Notes: generated from the letters alone by a model not told the origin. Positions 51,387-61,315 are shown, numbered from the stretch's first letter. The stretch: 64,000 nt of DNA from Selaginella tamariscina (GCA_003024785.1 PUQB01000128.1:379812-443811); one strand, 5' to 3'. Program-made: numbers and translations.

Positions 51387-54300
51387 ATGCGCTCTTCACA
51401 ACGTTTACAAGAAAAGAAGATGAAGGAGCCTACTGAGAGAGAAGCAGAAGCTAGAGCTGCAATTCAGAGAGGGCGTCGGGGTCGTGGGAGAGGAAGTAGG
51501 AAGCTGGCTGTGGTTCAGGAACAAGGACCTTCAAGTGATGCTCCAGTTGAACAGGCAAGCCAGCAGGACTGGTCAGGAGAGCAAGAGGATGTAGTTCAAC
51601 CCCAACAAGAACAATCAGACTTTGTTGAAGAAGTTGAGGATGATGTCTTACCACAGGAGACACAGGAGCAGACAGAAGGCACACAAGCCTCATGCGCAGT
51701 GACTTTGTCGAGTGACGAAGAGGATGAACCCAAGAGCAAGAAGAGACGACGCAAAGCTGCTGGAGATTCAGAGGCTGCTAAGAAGAAGAAGAAGGGAAAG
51801 CAGAAGTGCCAGATAATGAGGAAGTTTACAACATTGCAGCCAGCATGCATTCGGAGAGTGCAGTGCGTCTTCTCGCGAAGATCACAATCCGAGAATATGG
51901 AGAGGCACCGGAATTCTGGGAAATGAGCAGGTGCGGAGAGTCAATCCAGCGGATCTGGAATCTTTGACTAGGAGTTTCAAGAAGGCAGTTGGTTATTTGC
52001 GCAACACCACTCAGTTCATCCTTCAAGTTGGGGACCCCATGACAGATGCAGATCTGGCAGCATTGAGAAGCGATGAAGCGATGTATGCTCAGCATTTGGC
52101 TTTTGAGGAGGAGCTTCAGTCGACATGTTCCGGCAATGGGCACCAATGCTTTCGATGAAGAAGTTCATCTGTTGGGATGGTAATCACAGGCTAAAGGTGC
52201 TTCAGAAGCTGTACACAGAAGACACGGAAGATAAGATCAGTGGGCAGTGAGAGTGCGTTCAGGCTTCATCCGTGCTGGGGTCATGGATAATCTTCAGCTT
52301 GTGACAATGTTTCAGCAAATTAATAGGTAAACATAGTGACCTCTAGATCATAGGATTAACTAACTTCGAGCTTTTCAAATATGCAGTTCCTCCGCAACGG
52401 CAGTGCAAACCACACTGCCACATCTTCTGCTATCTGTGAAGACATGTTGCACCAGTGAGGAGGGCACAGCGAAGATCTTGGCCAGGCTCAGTGACAAGGA
52501 ACGAGATGACATAAGAAAGTGGAAGGAAAGCGCAACTGGACAACAAGCTTGGCATCCACTTCCGAATTTGATCTGTGCAAAGATTTTTTTGAGGTACCAC
52601 GTCTCACACTTATTACTTAGTTGATTACGTCTGTGAATTACAGAGTGAGATTGAGGATGATCTTGAGAAGGCTGCAAGGGCATCCAAAGGCAACAAATAC
52701 CAGGAGCAACAACAGGTCTACATTAAGCATGACAAGCGCATGATGAAGATCTTAGCCATCATCGATCCTGCATTGGGTGAAGAGTGGTTCGACAAGGTGA
52801 CCCAAATCACATGGAAACAATGCAGATGGATGGGGTTGGAAAAGCTGTACGCGCTTTCAAGGGCGAGAATTCCAAACGAGACGAGAATCATGTACTTCAA
52901 TAAACTGGTACGTCTCGATCTGAAGAGAGAGCAAGAGACACTTGGATTGCCGGGTGTTCAGGATAAGGAGTGGATAAGGTGGTTTACTATCGATTTGTAT
53001 TGGCGGCGATCAGAGAGGAGGCAGTACAGATTCTCACGGGACTCATCGAGGATGGCGAGTGGAGCAGGCCGGTTACAGATTTCACGACTTGGTGCGATGA
53101 AGTGCGGGTAAAATGCAAGAACGTGATGTTCCAGCCATTCCATGAGTGTGTGAAGTTCACTTACTCCATAGAGCCGAAAGAGTTCCTCGAACACGAAGAG
53201 ACAGCAAGAAGGATGATTTGGAGGTAAGGATGATCTTCTTGACATTGTTACATTCTGACACTACTATATGTTCATTACAGGTATGTCGCAGCGAGAAAGG
53301 TGCCTCACACACAGACTATGGTATTCTGGTCAGATTACATGGAAGCACCACACATGTGGTCGAAGACAAGATCTGGCCTGACAGAGTTCGAGCGTGTACA
53401 CGTACCGTTCTGGCTTGATTATCCACCTGGGCAACCACCAACATGGGAGAAGGATCTCTACAATGAACACTCAAAAGATCTCCCATGCATCTCATGGGAT
53501 CCGGCAGAGGTCGACTTCATTAAGAAGACAAAGGCCAAGGCAAAGCGGCGTCAGCCTGTGCAGCAGTCAAAGAAGACCTCAGATACAGTAGCTGGCACCT
53601 CCACTACTCGCGATCCAGCTGCCTTCTTCAATTTATCTGAAGTGCTACCATCGCAGGGAACCATGGACATCAAGGATGACTTGGTCACATTCGTCCCTTC
53701 ACTTGCTACAACTCGAGGTGATAATTTCTTGGCGATTGATGACATCGAGGAGATGCAACAGGCCGTGCTCACGGATGAGAAGGAAGAGGAGGTTCCTGAC
53801 GCTAGACTGGTTCCTTATAGAAAAGTTCAGACACAGGTGGCCAGGTACCATACAGCTGACAGCCAGACTCGCTACCAGCATATTGCGGGAGAATATGGTT
53901 TCAACTTGGTGATCTTCGACCTTCCAAATGGGACCTTGCCAGGAAATACAACGAGTGATACGCCATACCTCTACCTTGATCCAGTGAAGTTCGATGAAGC
54001 ACTCCAGTTTGCAGGTATGCATATGGCTGCAAATGGTTGGTTGGTTGTGTTTGCTGCAGCAAACACCTGGGATCAAGTTGTCCGAGCTGCAAGTGTGGTG
54101 GACCTTCAACTTGCTGCAACGTACTACATCTACAGAGGGCGTGGTTGGGGCTACCGCAACAAGATGAAGGTACTTTTTTCTTTATTCATGAAGTTCATTA
54201 ATGATTTTGATGTTTTAACAGGAGAGCATCCTGCTCCTTCTTGTCTTCCAAGATGCATCTAGAGGATTGCGCGATAATCCGCGTTTGTCATCAACAATTC

Positions 54301-54674
54301 TTGTTGATAATCCTGAGCGGTTCCAAGAACCATGGTAGGCATTTCATTTCAACAATTAAGTATTTACCATTATCTTCACATGCAGGATGGACTACCAACC
54401 GAAGAGCACTCGATTGATGCAGCTCGTGATAGAACGACTCACCCGGCCAGGTGATCTTATCTGGGATATAGGCAGTGGTACGGGGTCCTCAATGCTTGCA
54501 GCTATCGAGCTGGGGAGAAACATTGTTGGGACTGAGAAGAACCCTGAGCTCGGGAGAATTGCTATGAACAGGATTAAAGAGAACATCCAGCCAGAGGAAA
54601 TCCCAACCCAACCAATAGCGACGTCGACTGGTGGTTCACGAATTGCAGCATTGCTCAATCGTAAGAAGAAGTGA
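51387..54674 (+). CDS. ParB-like (DGNHR) / beta-class amino-DNA methyltransferase, transposon-encoded, 5' half frameshifted
   Basis: Exons are 51387-52326, 52387-52593, 52644-53223, 53281-54169, 54222-54334 and 54386-54674, all GT-AG. The N-terminus is Gln/Glu-rich with a nuclear-localisation-type tract (KSKKRRRK, KKKKKGK). At 52176-52190 the frame reads DGNHR within FICWDGNHRLKVLQKLY, the signature of the ParB-like superfamily. The C-terminal half, one unbroken frame from about 52975 through the stop at 54672-54674, has motif IV as DLPNG in FNLVIFDLPNG (53918-53932) and then motif I as DLIWDIGSGTGSSMLAA (about 54456) followed by LGRNIVGTEKN. The order IV then I is that of beta-class N6-adenine or N4-cytosine methyltransferases; ParB-methyltransferase fusions are common in phages and bacteria. 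DLPNG lacks the aromatic residue of DPPY-type motifs, so catalysis may be impaired. About six single-base frame breaks (near 51800, 51920, 52118, 52240, 52560 and 52972) damage the 5' half. Confidence 0.78.
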
Positions 54675-54761
54675 CAAGTGTTGAATTGTACTCTTTGGTG
54701 TTGAAATAAAACTTTAATAATACAGTATAAACATGGCTATGATTAAATATTTTTTGTTGTT

Positions 54762-54894
54762 AATTGCCGACTGAGCCAAAATCCTAAATTCTAAGAATAT
54801 TTAGGAATATTCTAAGAATATTCTGGTAGATTCTTTAGAATATTCCGGGTCCAAGCCCGGAAGCCCGGAAGCCCTCTTTTTGTCGGGACTCTAT
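54762..54894. repeat. right terminal/subterminal repeat region of the MULE-like element
   Basis: From inside outward it has a GCCGACTG half-site at 54766-54773, then GAATATT, GAATATTCT and TAGAATATTCCGGG motifs, then repeated AAGCCCGG words and GTCGGGACTCTAT at the tip. In reverse complement this mirrors the word order of the left end. Confidence 0.6.
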
Positions 54895-54901
54895 TGAAGT
54901 T
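54895..54901. repeat. right target-site duplication (TGAAGTT)
   Basis: Second copy of TGAAGTT. The host sequence GTGTGTAAATACTAATATAC resumes just after it, matching the paralogous empty site at 58.6 kb. Confidence 0.65.
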
Positions 54902-55560
54902 TGTGTGTGTAAATACTAATATACATGCATATAGCATATTATACATGCTATACAAGTATAATGCTGTACTTATATAACGTTCAAACACATAATTTTTGTA
55001 TAATAACTTGTATATTTCTGAATAAGCTCGAGCAAAGAGAATAAAAGGATCAGCCTGCGATTGTAAACTCTGATGTGGTGTTCTAATGTCATTTCCATTG
55101 GCTCATCCGATGGATAAGATTCAGCGATCGCTGCTGACTCCTATAACCCTTAACCTGGAACAATTAAGATTAAACTATGTAGATCATTGAAGATTACTTA
55201 CAGTACTAATACATTGAGCAAGTCTATGACAAACAAGTCAGTCATAACATGGATAAGTTATACACATACAATTCGTATGTGTATATGTATAGACACACAC
55301 AAACAGTGAGATATATGTGTATAGAAACGTACATACCTTTGTGTGTGGGTTAACCTGATTATGGAACTCGCCACGAAATGCTGGACCAGGAGGTAAAACA
55401 AAACCCATTTCATGTGTTACAAGTGAGAACATGGCTGTACATGCTATTATAGTTATATAATTCTATTAAATAGATAAGTAGACTCAAACAATGTATCTTA
55501 TAATGACACAGAATATACATATATATATGGTATATATTTTTAGTTTGAAATGAGATTTAA
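54902..55560 (-). pseudogene. NUP205 shards right of the transposon
   Basis: Pieces match parental 20.48-20.82 kb (AAGCTCGAGCAAAGAGA, then CATTGGCTCATCCGATGG) and 21.38-21.6 kb (CTGATTATGGAACTCGCC). Exon and intron sequence are copied together with deletions, so no coding continuity remains. The left part continues the shard interrupted by the MULE-like element. Confidence 0.7.
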
Positions 55561-55740
55561 TAGATTAAATAGATTAAATAATCTATTAAAGCCTCCTCCG
55601 AAACACTCCTTTATCTATATCTACTACACAAACGCACATTACTTTCAACATACCAGATTAAAACAATGTAAATCACAAAAGAAACACACAATACAAAGTA
55701 AAACCAGCACACTTAATAATTCTTAAGTCTGTATATAATT
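55561..55740. other. AT-rich junction sequence
   Basis: It includes a stretch similar to the 3' flank of the SWEET copies (AAAACCAGCACACTTAA, compare 3460 and 41930). No gene is seen. Confidence 0.45.
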
Positions 55741-56525
55741 AGAAACGAAAATTAATATTAAATATGAAAATTAAACATTCATTCTCCTTCTACTGTGATC
55801 AATCATAGTGAGATCGGGAGGCAACCTGTTCCCTGTCAAGTATCCAATATGCTTTAAAGTTGCAATTGCTTCTTCATGCTTGCCATCCAATATTAATTGC
55901 CTGGGAGAGGTAACAATTGCTGGAAAGACCGAATATAATGTACAAGAAGATTATAATTGCCAAAGTAACACAGATCAGCTCTATATTTCTAGTCATAACC
56001 AAGGGCAAAACTACACCGGAAGAAATCAGAACTGTACAAAATATAAGAAGAACGGAGCAACAACTTAGATACTCTCTCTGCACATACGGTATAGGTATAC
56101 ATATAGCAAAGCATAAGGTGATATAAGATGTAACACATCAAATACTGTAGAATTTGTAGCGTAAACTGACTGAAACAACCTACATAACCCCTCAACTGTA
56201 AGGGCGCACTTGAAGAGGGACTTCATTGGCAACCATTTAAATAATATTGTAAGAATCCCAAAACCTACCAACAACAAAATTGGATAAGAGAGAGAGAGAG
56301 TATGTAAAATAATAAACTTTCCACATGATACATCGATCATTGATGCAGCCCGAAGAAGATCCTTCATATCTATTAATGAGACAATCAAGAAGGCATACAA
56401 ATGAAATTGAAGTATCAGTATAACAAGGCAAAGAGCATAAAATTGACGCTGGTGAAAAACTCATAGTTTGGCCATGCTTTTTGATCTCCTCTAGCGTATA
56501 TTTAGCCATACCACCTAATTTTAAC
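55741..56525 (-). pseudogene. fragment of an unrecognised gene, copy B
   Basis: Same gene remains as at 44880-45625: LEEIKK near 56490, MKDLLRAASMIDVSCG near 56350, a stretch ending EGLCRLFQSVYATNSTVF near 56150-56200, and DGKHEEAIATLKHIGYLTG near 55840-55900 followed by NRLPPDLT. Stops and indels break it, but different exons survive from those in copy A. The family is not recognised. Confidence 0.5.
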
Positions 56526-56833
56526 CCTAATTTTAAACAAAATTAAGTAGTAAATCAATTTTAGCCCCAACAAAGAAAATGAATATACAGGGAATAAGTT
56601 AAAAATATTAACATACCAACACATTAAAAATTAAGTAATTATTTATAAATCATAAAATTTATTACTTTATCACCTTTTCATATAAATATTTATTTAAATA
56701 TTAATATGACATCAATAACATTAACTTACCATTAACTAAACACACATCATATATATCATGCAGGGCATATACTTCTAAAAATAATACATCAACAATATCT
56801 TATAATACATCATCCGTCTCTTATCAATTTTGT

Positions 56834-57118
56834 TTGTTGGTAGGTTTTGGGATTCTTACAATATTATTTAAATGGTTGCCAATGAAGTCCCTCTTCAAGT
56901 GCGCCCTTACAGTTGAAGGGTTATGTAGGTTGTTTCAGTCAGTTTACGCTACAAATTCTACAGTATTTAATGTGTTACATCTTATATCAGCCTTATGCTT
57001 TGCTATATGTGTGCCTATACCGTATGTGCAGAGAGAGTATCTCGACATACGTCGAATAAGTTGTTGCTCCATTCTTTATATTTTTTACAGCTTTGATTTC
57101 TTCCGGTGTAGTTTTTAA
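56834..57118 (+). pseudogene. fragment of an unrecognised gene, copy C (inverted)
   Basis: One exon of the same gene (KCALTVEGLCRLFQSVYATN, VLHLISALCFA) on the opposite strand to copy B, about 550 bp away. B and C thus form a short inverted repeat of about 280 bp. The C frame stays open longer than the matching part of B. Confidence 0.55.
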
Positions 57119-57239
57119 TTTATTATCTTGTTATTTATAGTTCAGTTGTAATTACTTCAACTTATTCCTTGTATATTCATTTTCTTATCTAATGTACATG
57201 ATTATACCATGCATACGCTATTGTATTATTAACGTACAT

Positions 57240-58620
57240 GTATAGTACATAAATACACTATGTATAACATAAATGCATCATTTGTGGTATTTTACATTAG
57301 ATACTGTACATATCGAGAAAACACACACACACACACAAAATTAAATAAATAAATAATAAAACCGCACCCTTTCAATTTCTGTGTCTTGCTCGGCCTTTGA
57401 AAGGTAAAGCAGATACAGAGAGGTCCGAGTTTAACATTCCTTGGCTATAATGGAAGTAGCTCAACACTGCAGCGAATTGCCTATAAGAATTGAGTTAGAA
57501 ACAAATAAACCACAACATATATGACATTACATAATACATAACATAGATAAACCGCTAACATATATAACTCATGACTCATGAGTACCAGGGATATACATAA
57601 ACTCGGATATTATCTAGCAATCTTTTATAGACTACCACTTTATATACATTAAATATAATATATTCACATATATAGAGGAAACCAATCCTCATAAGAATGT
57701 CTATTGGCATAGACAGAAAACATATACTGTTCTTTATGCATAAACATGTAGATATATACTTCAACTATAAAACTAGATAATAAACATACCATCCAAAGCT
57801 TCTATCCCACGTTCTGAAAGAGTAGTATCGACGGTCGCTGGATTGTTTAGAATTTCCTCAACCTGAAATAGATTATCATTTGACAAGTCTTGTATGTCCC
57901 TGATGGTTAAGAAAATATACACATAGTACGTGTATGTACTATATAGATGAAGTTAACAATAATAGAAACGTGTGTCTGCAGATACATACTTATACAACAT
58001 GTTAACACACACAGATACATACATTACATGCATACATACGGATACAATTACAAATTGAGCTGCATATTTCTATATAAAATGTCAGCATACATGTGTCTCT
58101 GATGCATATAAATGGATATAAATACATGGTATGCATAATATACACAAATAGTCATGTATTATATATATATAACGCACGTACAAACAAAGGCACACCCCTT
58201 AAGCATGATATATGCAAAACGAAAGCTGTATATATATCATATTTATATTACATATAAGTTTGGTCTCTGCACACAAATGTGTACACCACACCTTAAGCTC
58301 ATCCTTGTACACCTCTAAAGAAGGCGGGAAGTCTGTTGAGTCTCTGCTAATGGAAACTGAAGCATATCAAGCAGCTCTAGAACCTGCAAATAATAAACCA
58401 TATATTTATATCATATATTATAAATACTATATTAATAGGACCTATAGGCTTAAAGCGTAGTAGTGAATTTATTATTTAGTTCACCGAACATACATGTATG
58501 CAGATCCGTGTGTCGATGTACACACACACACACCTTCATCTTTTGAAGCCCATCTGATCTAGTTTTGTCAGAAGCAAAGGAATATTAGGAACCTTATGAA
58601 GTTCTGTGTGTAAATACTAA
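57240..58620 (-). pseudogene. NUP205 shards including the unoccupied paralogue of the transposon site
   Basis: Pieces match parental 12.88-13.45 kb (CCGCACCCTTTCAATTTCTG), 14.91-15.2 kb (ACCATCCAAAGCTT, GGATTGTTTAGAATTTCCTC) and 15.3-15.79 kb (AAGGCGGGAAGTC, TTCATCTTTTGAAGCCCATC). At about 58560-58620 the word order AAAGGAATATTAGGAACCTTATGAAGTT then GTGTGTAAATAC shows what the site at 47.04/54.90 kb looked like before insertion. Confidence 0.72.
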
Positions 58621-58990
58621 TATACATGCTATACAAGTATAATACTGTACTTAAATAACGTTTAAACACATCATTTGTGTATAATACCTGGTATATTTCT
58701 GACATAAGCTCGAGCAAAGAGATAAAGGATCAGCCTGCGATTGTAAACTCTGACGTGGTGTTCTAATGTCATTTTCCATTAGCTTATCTGATGGATAAGA
58801 TTCAGTGATCGCTGCTGACTCCTTTAACTCATTAAGATAATGAAAGTAGAGTATGAAGATCATTGAAGTTTACTTAGACTACTAGTACATTGAACAAAGT
58901 CAGTCAAAACATGGATAAGTTATACACATACAATTTGTATGTCTAGATATATAGACACACAAAACACACGATACACAGATACACCTTCTC
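58621..58990 (-). pseudogene. NUP205 shards
   Basis: It matches parental 20.52-20.96 kb, including ACCTGGTATATTTCTGA, AAGCTCGAGCAAAGAGATAA and CAGGTGTGACAAGAAGATCATGA. One exon (AESYPSDE in the parent) is partly recognisable. The run is internally deleted and non-coding. Confidence 0.7.
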
Positions 58991-58999
58991 TTCCAACAG

Positions 59000-59175
59000 G
59001 TGTGACAAGAAGATCATGAATAACTCTCTCTTCTCTCTCTCACAGTTATTTACATACAATATTGTCAAACCTCAGATCGGAAAAGATTAAGAGACGGATC
59101 TCCTAAGCCGATGAACTGTACACAGTGGAAGGGTGATTTAGATTCGGCGTCCTTCAAGAAAAACTCAGTTAGCAA
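59000..59175. repeat. unidentified repeat unit, copy 1 (copy 2 at 60715-60962)
   Basis: About 160 bp from CAGTTATTTACATACAATAT to TTAGCAAAACGATAAT recurs at about 60822-60962 with few changes. A possible short frame reads MNCTQWKGDLDS. Origin unknown. Copy 2 is interrupted after GATAAT by an LTR retrotransposon, and copy 1 shows the uninterrupted continuation. Confidence 0.7.
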
Positions 59176-59219
59176 AACGATAATACATAAACATGTACAT
59201 TGTGTGTGTGGACACATAT

Positions 59220-59335
59220 GCACAGAGAGACACATATACACCACCTTGCCAATCTTGAGGCCAAGGATGTCTGCTGGTTTGAGCTTCTTCCATGGATTGG
59301 ATTTATATCGCTATCATGACATGCCTGCATTTTAA
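59220..59335 (-). pseudogene. possible exon of an unrecognised gene
   Basis: The minus strand reads NPWKKLKPADILGLKIGK, an open stretch ending at a GT-like donor near 59240. It looks like protein-coding sequence, but it is too short to assign and I found no second copy in the window. Confidence 0.3.
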
Positions 59336-59570
59336 ATCCCAGAAAATGACCATCTCTCTCTCCAGTGTGTGTGCGTGTGTTCGTGTGTGTCGGTCCTTAC
59401 CCCTCTGTTTGTTAACTGCAACTGTGTTTGTGTTTGTGTATGCGTGTGTGTCTCCTACATATATATCACACGTGTTTGAATTATCAACGTTTATAATATC
59501 TTTATATGCATGTGTCCATGTCTACTACAAACGCAACTATGTATATATACCTCCAAGGCTACAGTTTGTA
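59336..59570. other. (TG)n-rich spacer with NUP205 intron remnants
   Basis: TG-rich microsatellite sequence followed by GCATGTGTCCATGTCTAC and CAAGGCTACAGT, matching the parent near 21.11-21.15 kb. Confidence 0.5.
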
Positions 59571-60150
59571 AAATGATGGTGCCTGTCATGTTGTGAGGGA
59601 AGTCCAATCCCTAGTTTAGCAGATTGATCCTTCTTTCTGTTTAATAAACAAATCAGAAATATATATATGTATGTATGTATGTATGTAGTACATATACGTT
59701 TACACACGCACTCATTTTTATTAAATTACCGTAAGTTGCACATCAATAGCTTTGCATGAGGATACCCATTGCAAAGAGTACTTACATGCATTACCTAAGT
59801 TACTGTGCAAATCTAGTTACACACACACAAGAATCCTGCGACCAGATATATATTAATACATATAGTGTCTATACACGATCATATAATACATATATATACG
59901 TATATATTCAAATATATACATGATATTGTACCTGCGACATAAACCTTCAGATGATTCTGGCAGTAGGATGGAGAAAACCACTATAGAGGAAAAAATAATT
60001 TGACAGGCACTGTTTGGCAATCGGAAAGAAGCTTGAACAAAGGTTCAATATGCGGGAACCAGCTTCTAAAACTTAAGAAATTAATTAGTTAAATACTGAT
60101 TAAACACTTAATACAAATGATGTAATATGTGACTAAAATACATTTTATCG
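59571..60150 (-). pseudogene. NUP205 shards
   Basis: Pieces match parental 11.63-11.88 kb (GGTGCCTGTCATGTTG, ACCGTAAGTTGCACATC), 13.52-13.74 kb (TTTGACAGGCACTGTTTGG) and 19.66-19.80 kb (CTTGAACAAAGGTTCAATA). The parental order is kept but most exons are missing. Confidence 0.7.
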
Positions 60151-60289
60151 TATAGTTTTATACAATCTATGTACTCTTAACATTAGTGTTAGTATATATT
60201 ATATACTACCAATCTTAGTAATATATATATATAATATATATTATATATATATATAATGTACATAAAAACACCTCTGTTAAAACTTGAAG

Positions 60290-60715
60290 CTCTGTTTTAA
60301 GTCTATACTCGTTTTCAATACGTGTGTGCGTGTGTGTGTCTGTGTGTAAATACTAGTATACATGCATATAGCATATTATACATGCTAACAAGTATAATAC
60401 TGTATTTATAATAATGTTCAAACACATAATTTGTGTATAATACCTGGTATATTTCTGAAATAAGCTTGAGTAAAGAGATAAAAGGAATTGTAAACTCTGA
60501 CGTGGTGTTCTAATGTCATTTTCCATTGGCTCATCTGATGGATAAGATTCAGCTATCACTGCTGACCCTTCAACTCCTTAATATGAATGAAATTAGACTA
60601 TGTAGATCATTGAAGATTATTTTCGTATGTATATATAAATAAACACACACAAACACACGATGCACTTAAGATACATCTTCTCTCTTCCAACAGGGTGTGA
60701 AAGAAGATCATGAAT
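60290..60715 (-). pseudogene. NUP205 shards
   Basis: It matches parental 20.44-20.96 kb (TTTTCAATACGTGTGTGCG, CTCTGACGTGGTGTTC, TTGGCTCATCTGATGG). This is the third partial copy of the same exon region in the window, after 54.9 kb and 58.6 kb. Confidence 0.7.
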
Positions 60716-60726
60716 AACTCTCTTCT

Positions 60727-60731
60727 CTCTC

Positions 60732-60765
<34 letters not shown>

Positions 60766-60778
60766 GTATGTATGTATG

Positions 60779-60810
<32 letters not shown>
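60727..60810. repeat. (TC)n-(TA)n-(GA)n hairpin microsatellite
   Basis: A TC run, TATATA/TATG core and GA run can fold into a hairpin. It has the same design as the copies in the two inverted-repeat arms but lies in different flanking sequence. Confidence 0.85.
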
Positions 60811-60962
60811 TACACACACAGTTATTTACATACAATATTGTCAAACCTCGGATTGGAAAAGATTAAGAGACGGATGTCCTGAGCTGATGAACTGTACACA
60901 GTGGAAGAGTGATTTAGATTCAGGCCGTCCTTCAAGAAAAACTCAGTTAGCAAAACGATAAT

Positions 60963-61314
60963 TGTAAGGAAGTAGACTTAAGTAGAGGACTCATAACTGC
61001 TAGGTGGAATATTCAAGAATATACAATGACATTGTACATAGATCTGGAAGTCCATAAAAGGTACACAGTCCGTAAATAGAGAGTCCATAAATGAAAAGGA
61101 TATAGGCCTATGATATAAAAAGGGACAAGAGTTTAGGGTGATCACGGTCCTTAGGACGAGCTGGGTACTAGCGAAAAGTACTGTACTAGTTGTTAAGCAC
61201 ACGATATTACAAGTCTGTGTATTGCTCGGGGGAGAACACACGTGTTCTTTGGTTGGGAGGTTTGAGTTGGCAGATCTTGTGTGCGTGTCTATACACGTGT
61301 TTAGGAACGTTACA
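60963..61314 (+). repeat. 5' LTR of a Ty3/gypsy element
   Basis: The 352-bp segment starts TGTAA and ends TTACA, an exact inverted pair. It lies immediately upstream of a tRNA primer-binding site and interrupts the repeat unit known uninterrupted at 59.17 kb, so the left end is supported by an empty site. A TATA-like TATAAAAAGG is at about 61114. The 3' LTR lies beyond the window. Confidence 0.78.
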
Positions 61315-61315
61315 A

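Larger units (their letters stand above)
47046..54894. mobile_element. 7.85-kb MULE-like DNA transposon carrying a ParB-like/DNA-methyltransferase gene
   Basis: The ends are fixed by a target duplication and by comparison with the paralogous empty site near 58.6 kb, where the flanking words GAACCTTATGAAGTT and GTGTGTAAATACTAATATAC are contiguous. Inside are two divergent intron-containing genes, a transposase (47217-50415, minus) and a ParB-like/methyltransferase (51387-54674, plus), around a 0.97-kb spacer with a palindrome array. Both ends share GGGCTT words and multiple GAATATTCT motifs rather than a long perfect inverted repeat. Base composition and long open frames contrast with the AT-rich decayed surroundings, so this is a comparatively recent arrival. 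Both genes show frame breaks, so autonomous activity of this copy is doubtful. Confidence 0.82.

Noticed and set aside
51387..54674. RNA m6A methyltransferase of the MT-A70 family
   Set aside because: There is no DPPW motif, and the motif order (IV before I) together with the DGNHR region points to prokaryote-type beta-class DNA amino-methyltransferases.
56440..56510. Cytochrome b5-like start (YTLEEIKKHG)
   Set aside because: The related copy at 45.6 kb reads EEIKKAWPNYEYFHQ in the alternative frame, and no heme-binding HPGG or similar motif follows. The resemblance is a frameshift coincidence.
42040..60715. Processed (retroposed) NUP205 pseudogenes
   Set aside because: The copies contain introns and intron microsatellites, so they were copied as DNA.
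42040..60715. Helitron or Pack-MULE capture of NUP205 fragments
   Set aside because: I found no TC..CTRR ends with a hairpin and no paired terminal repeats bounding the shards. It remains possible but is unsupported.
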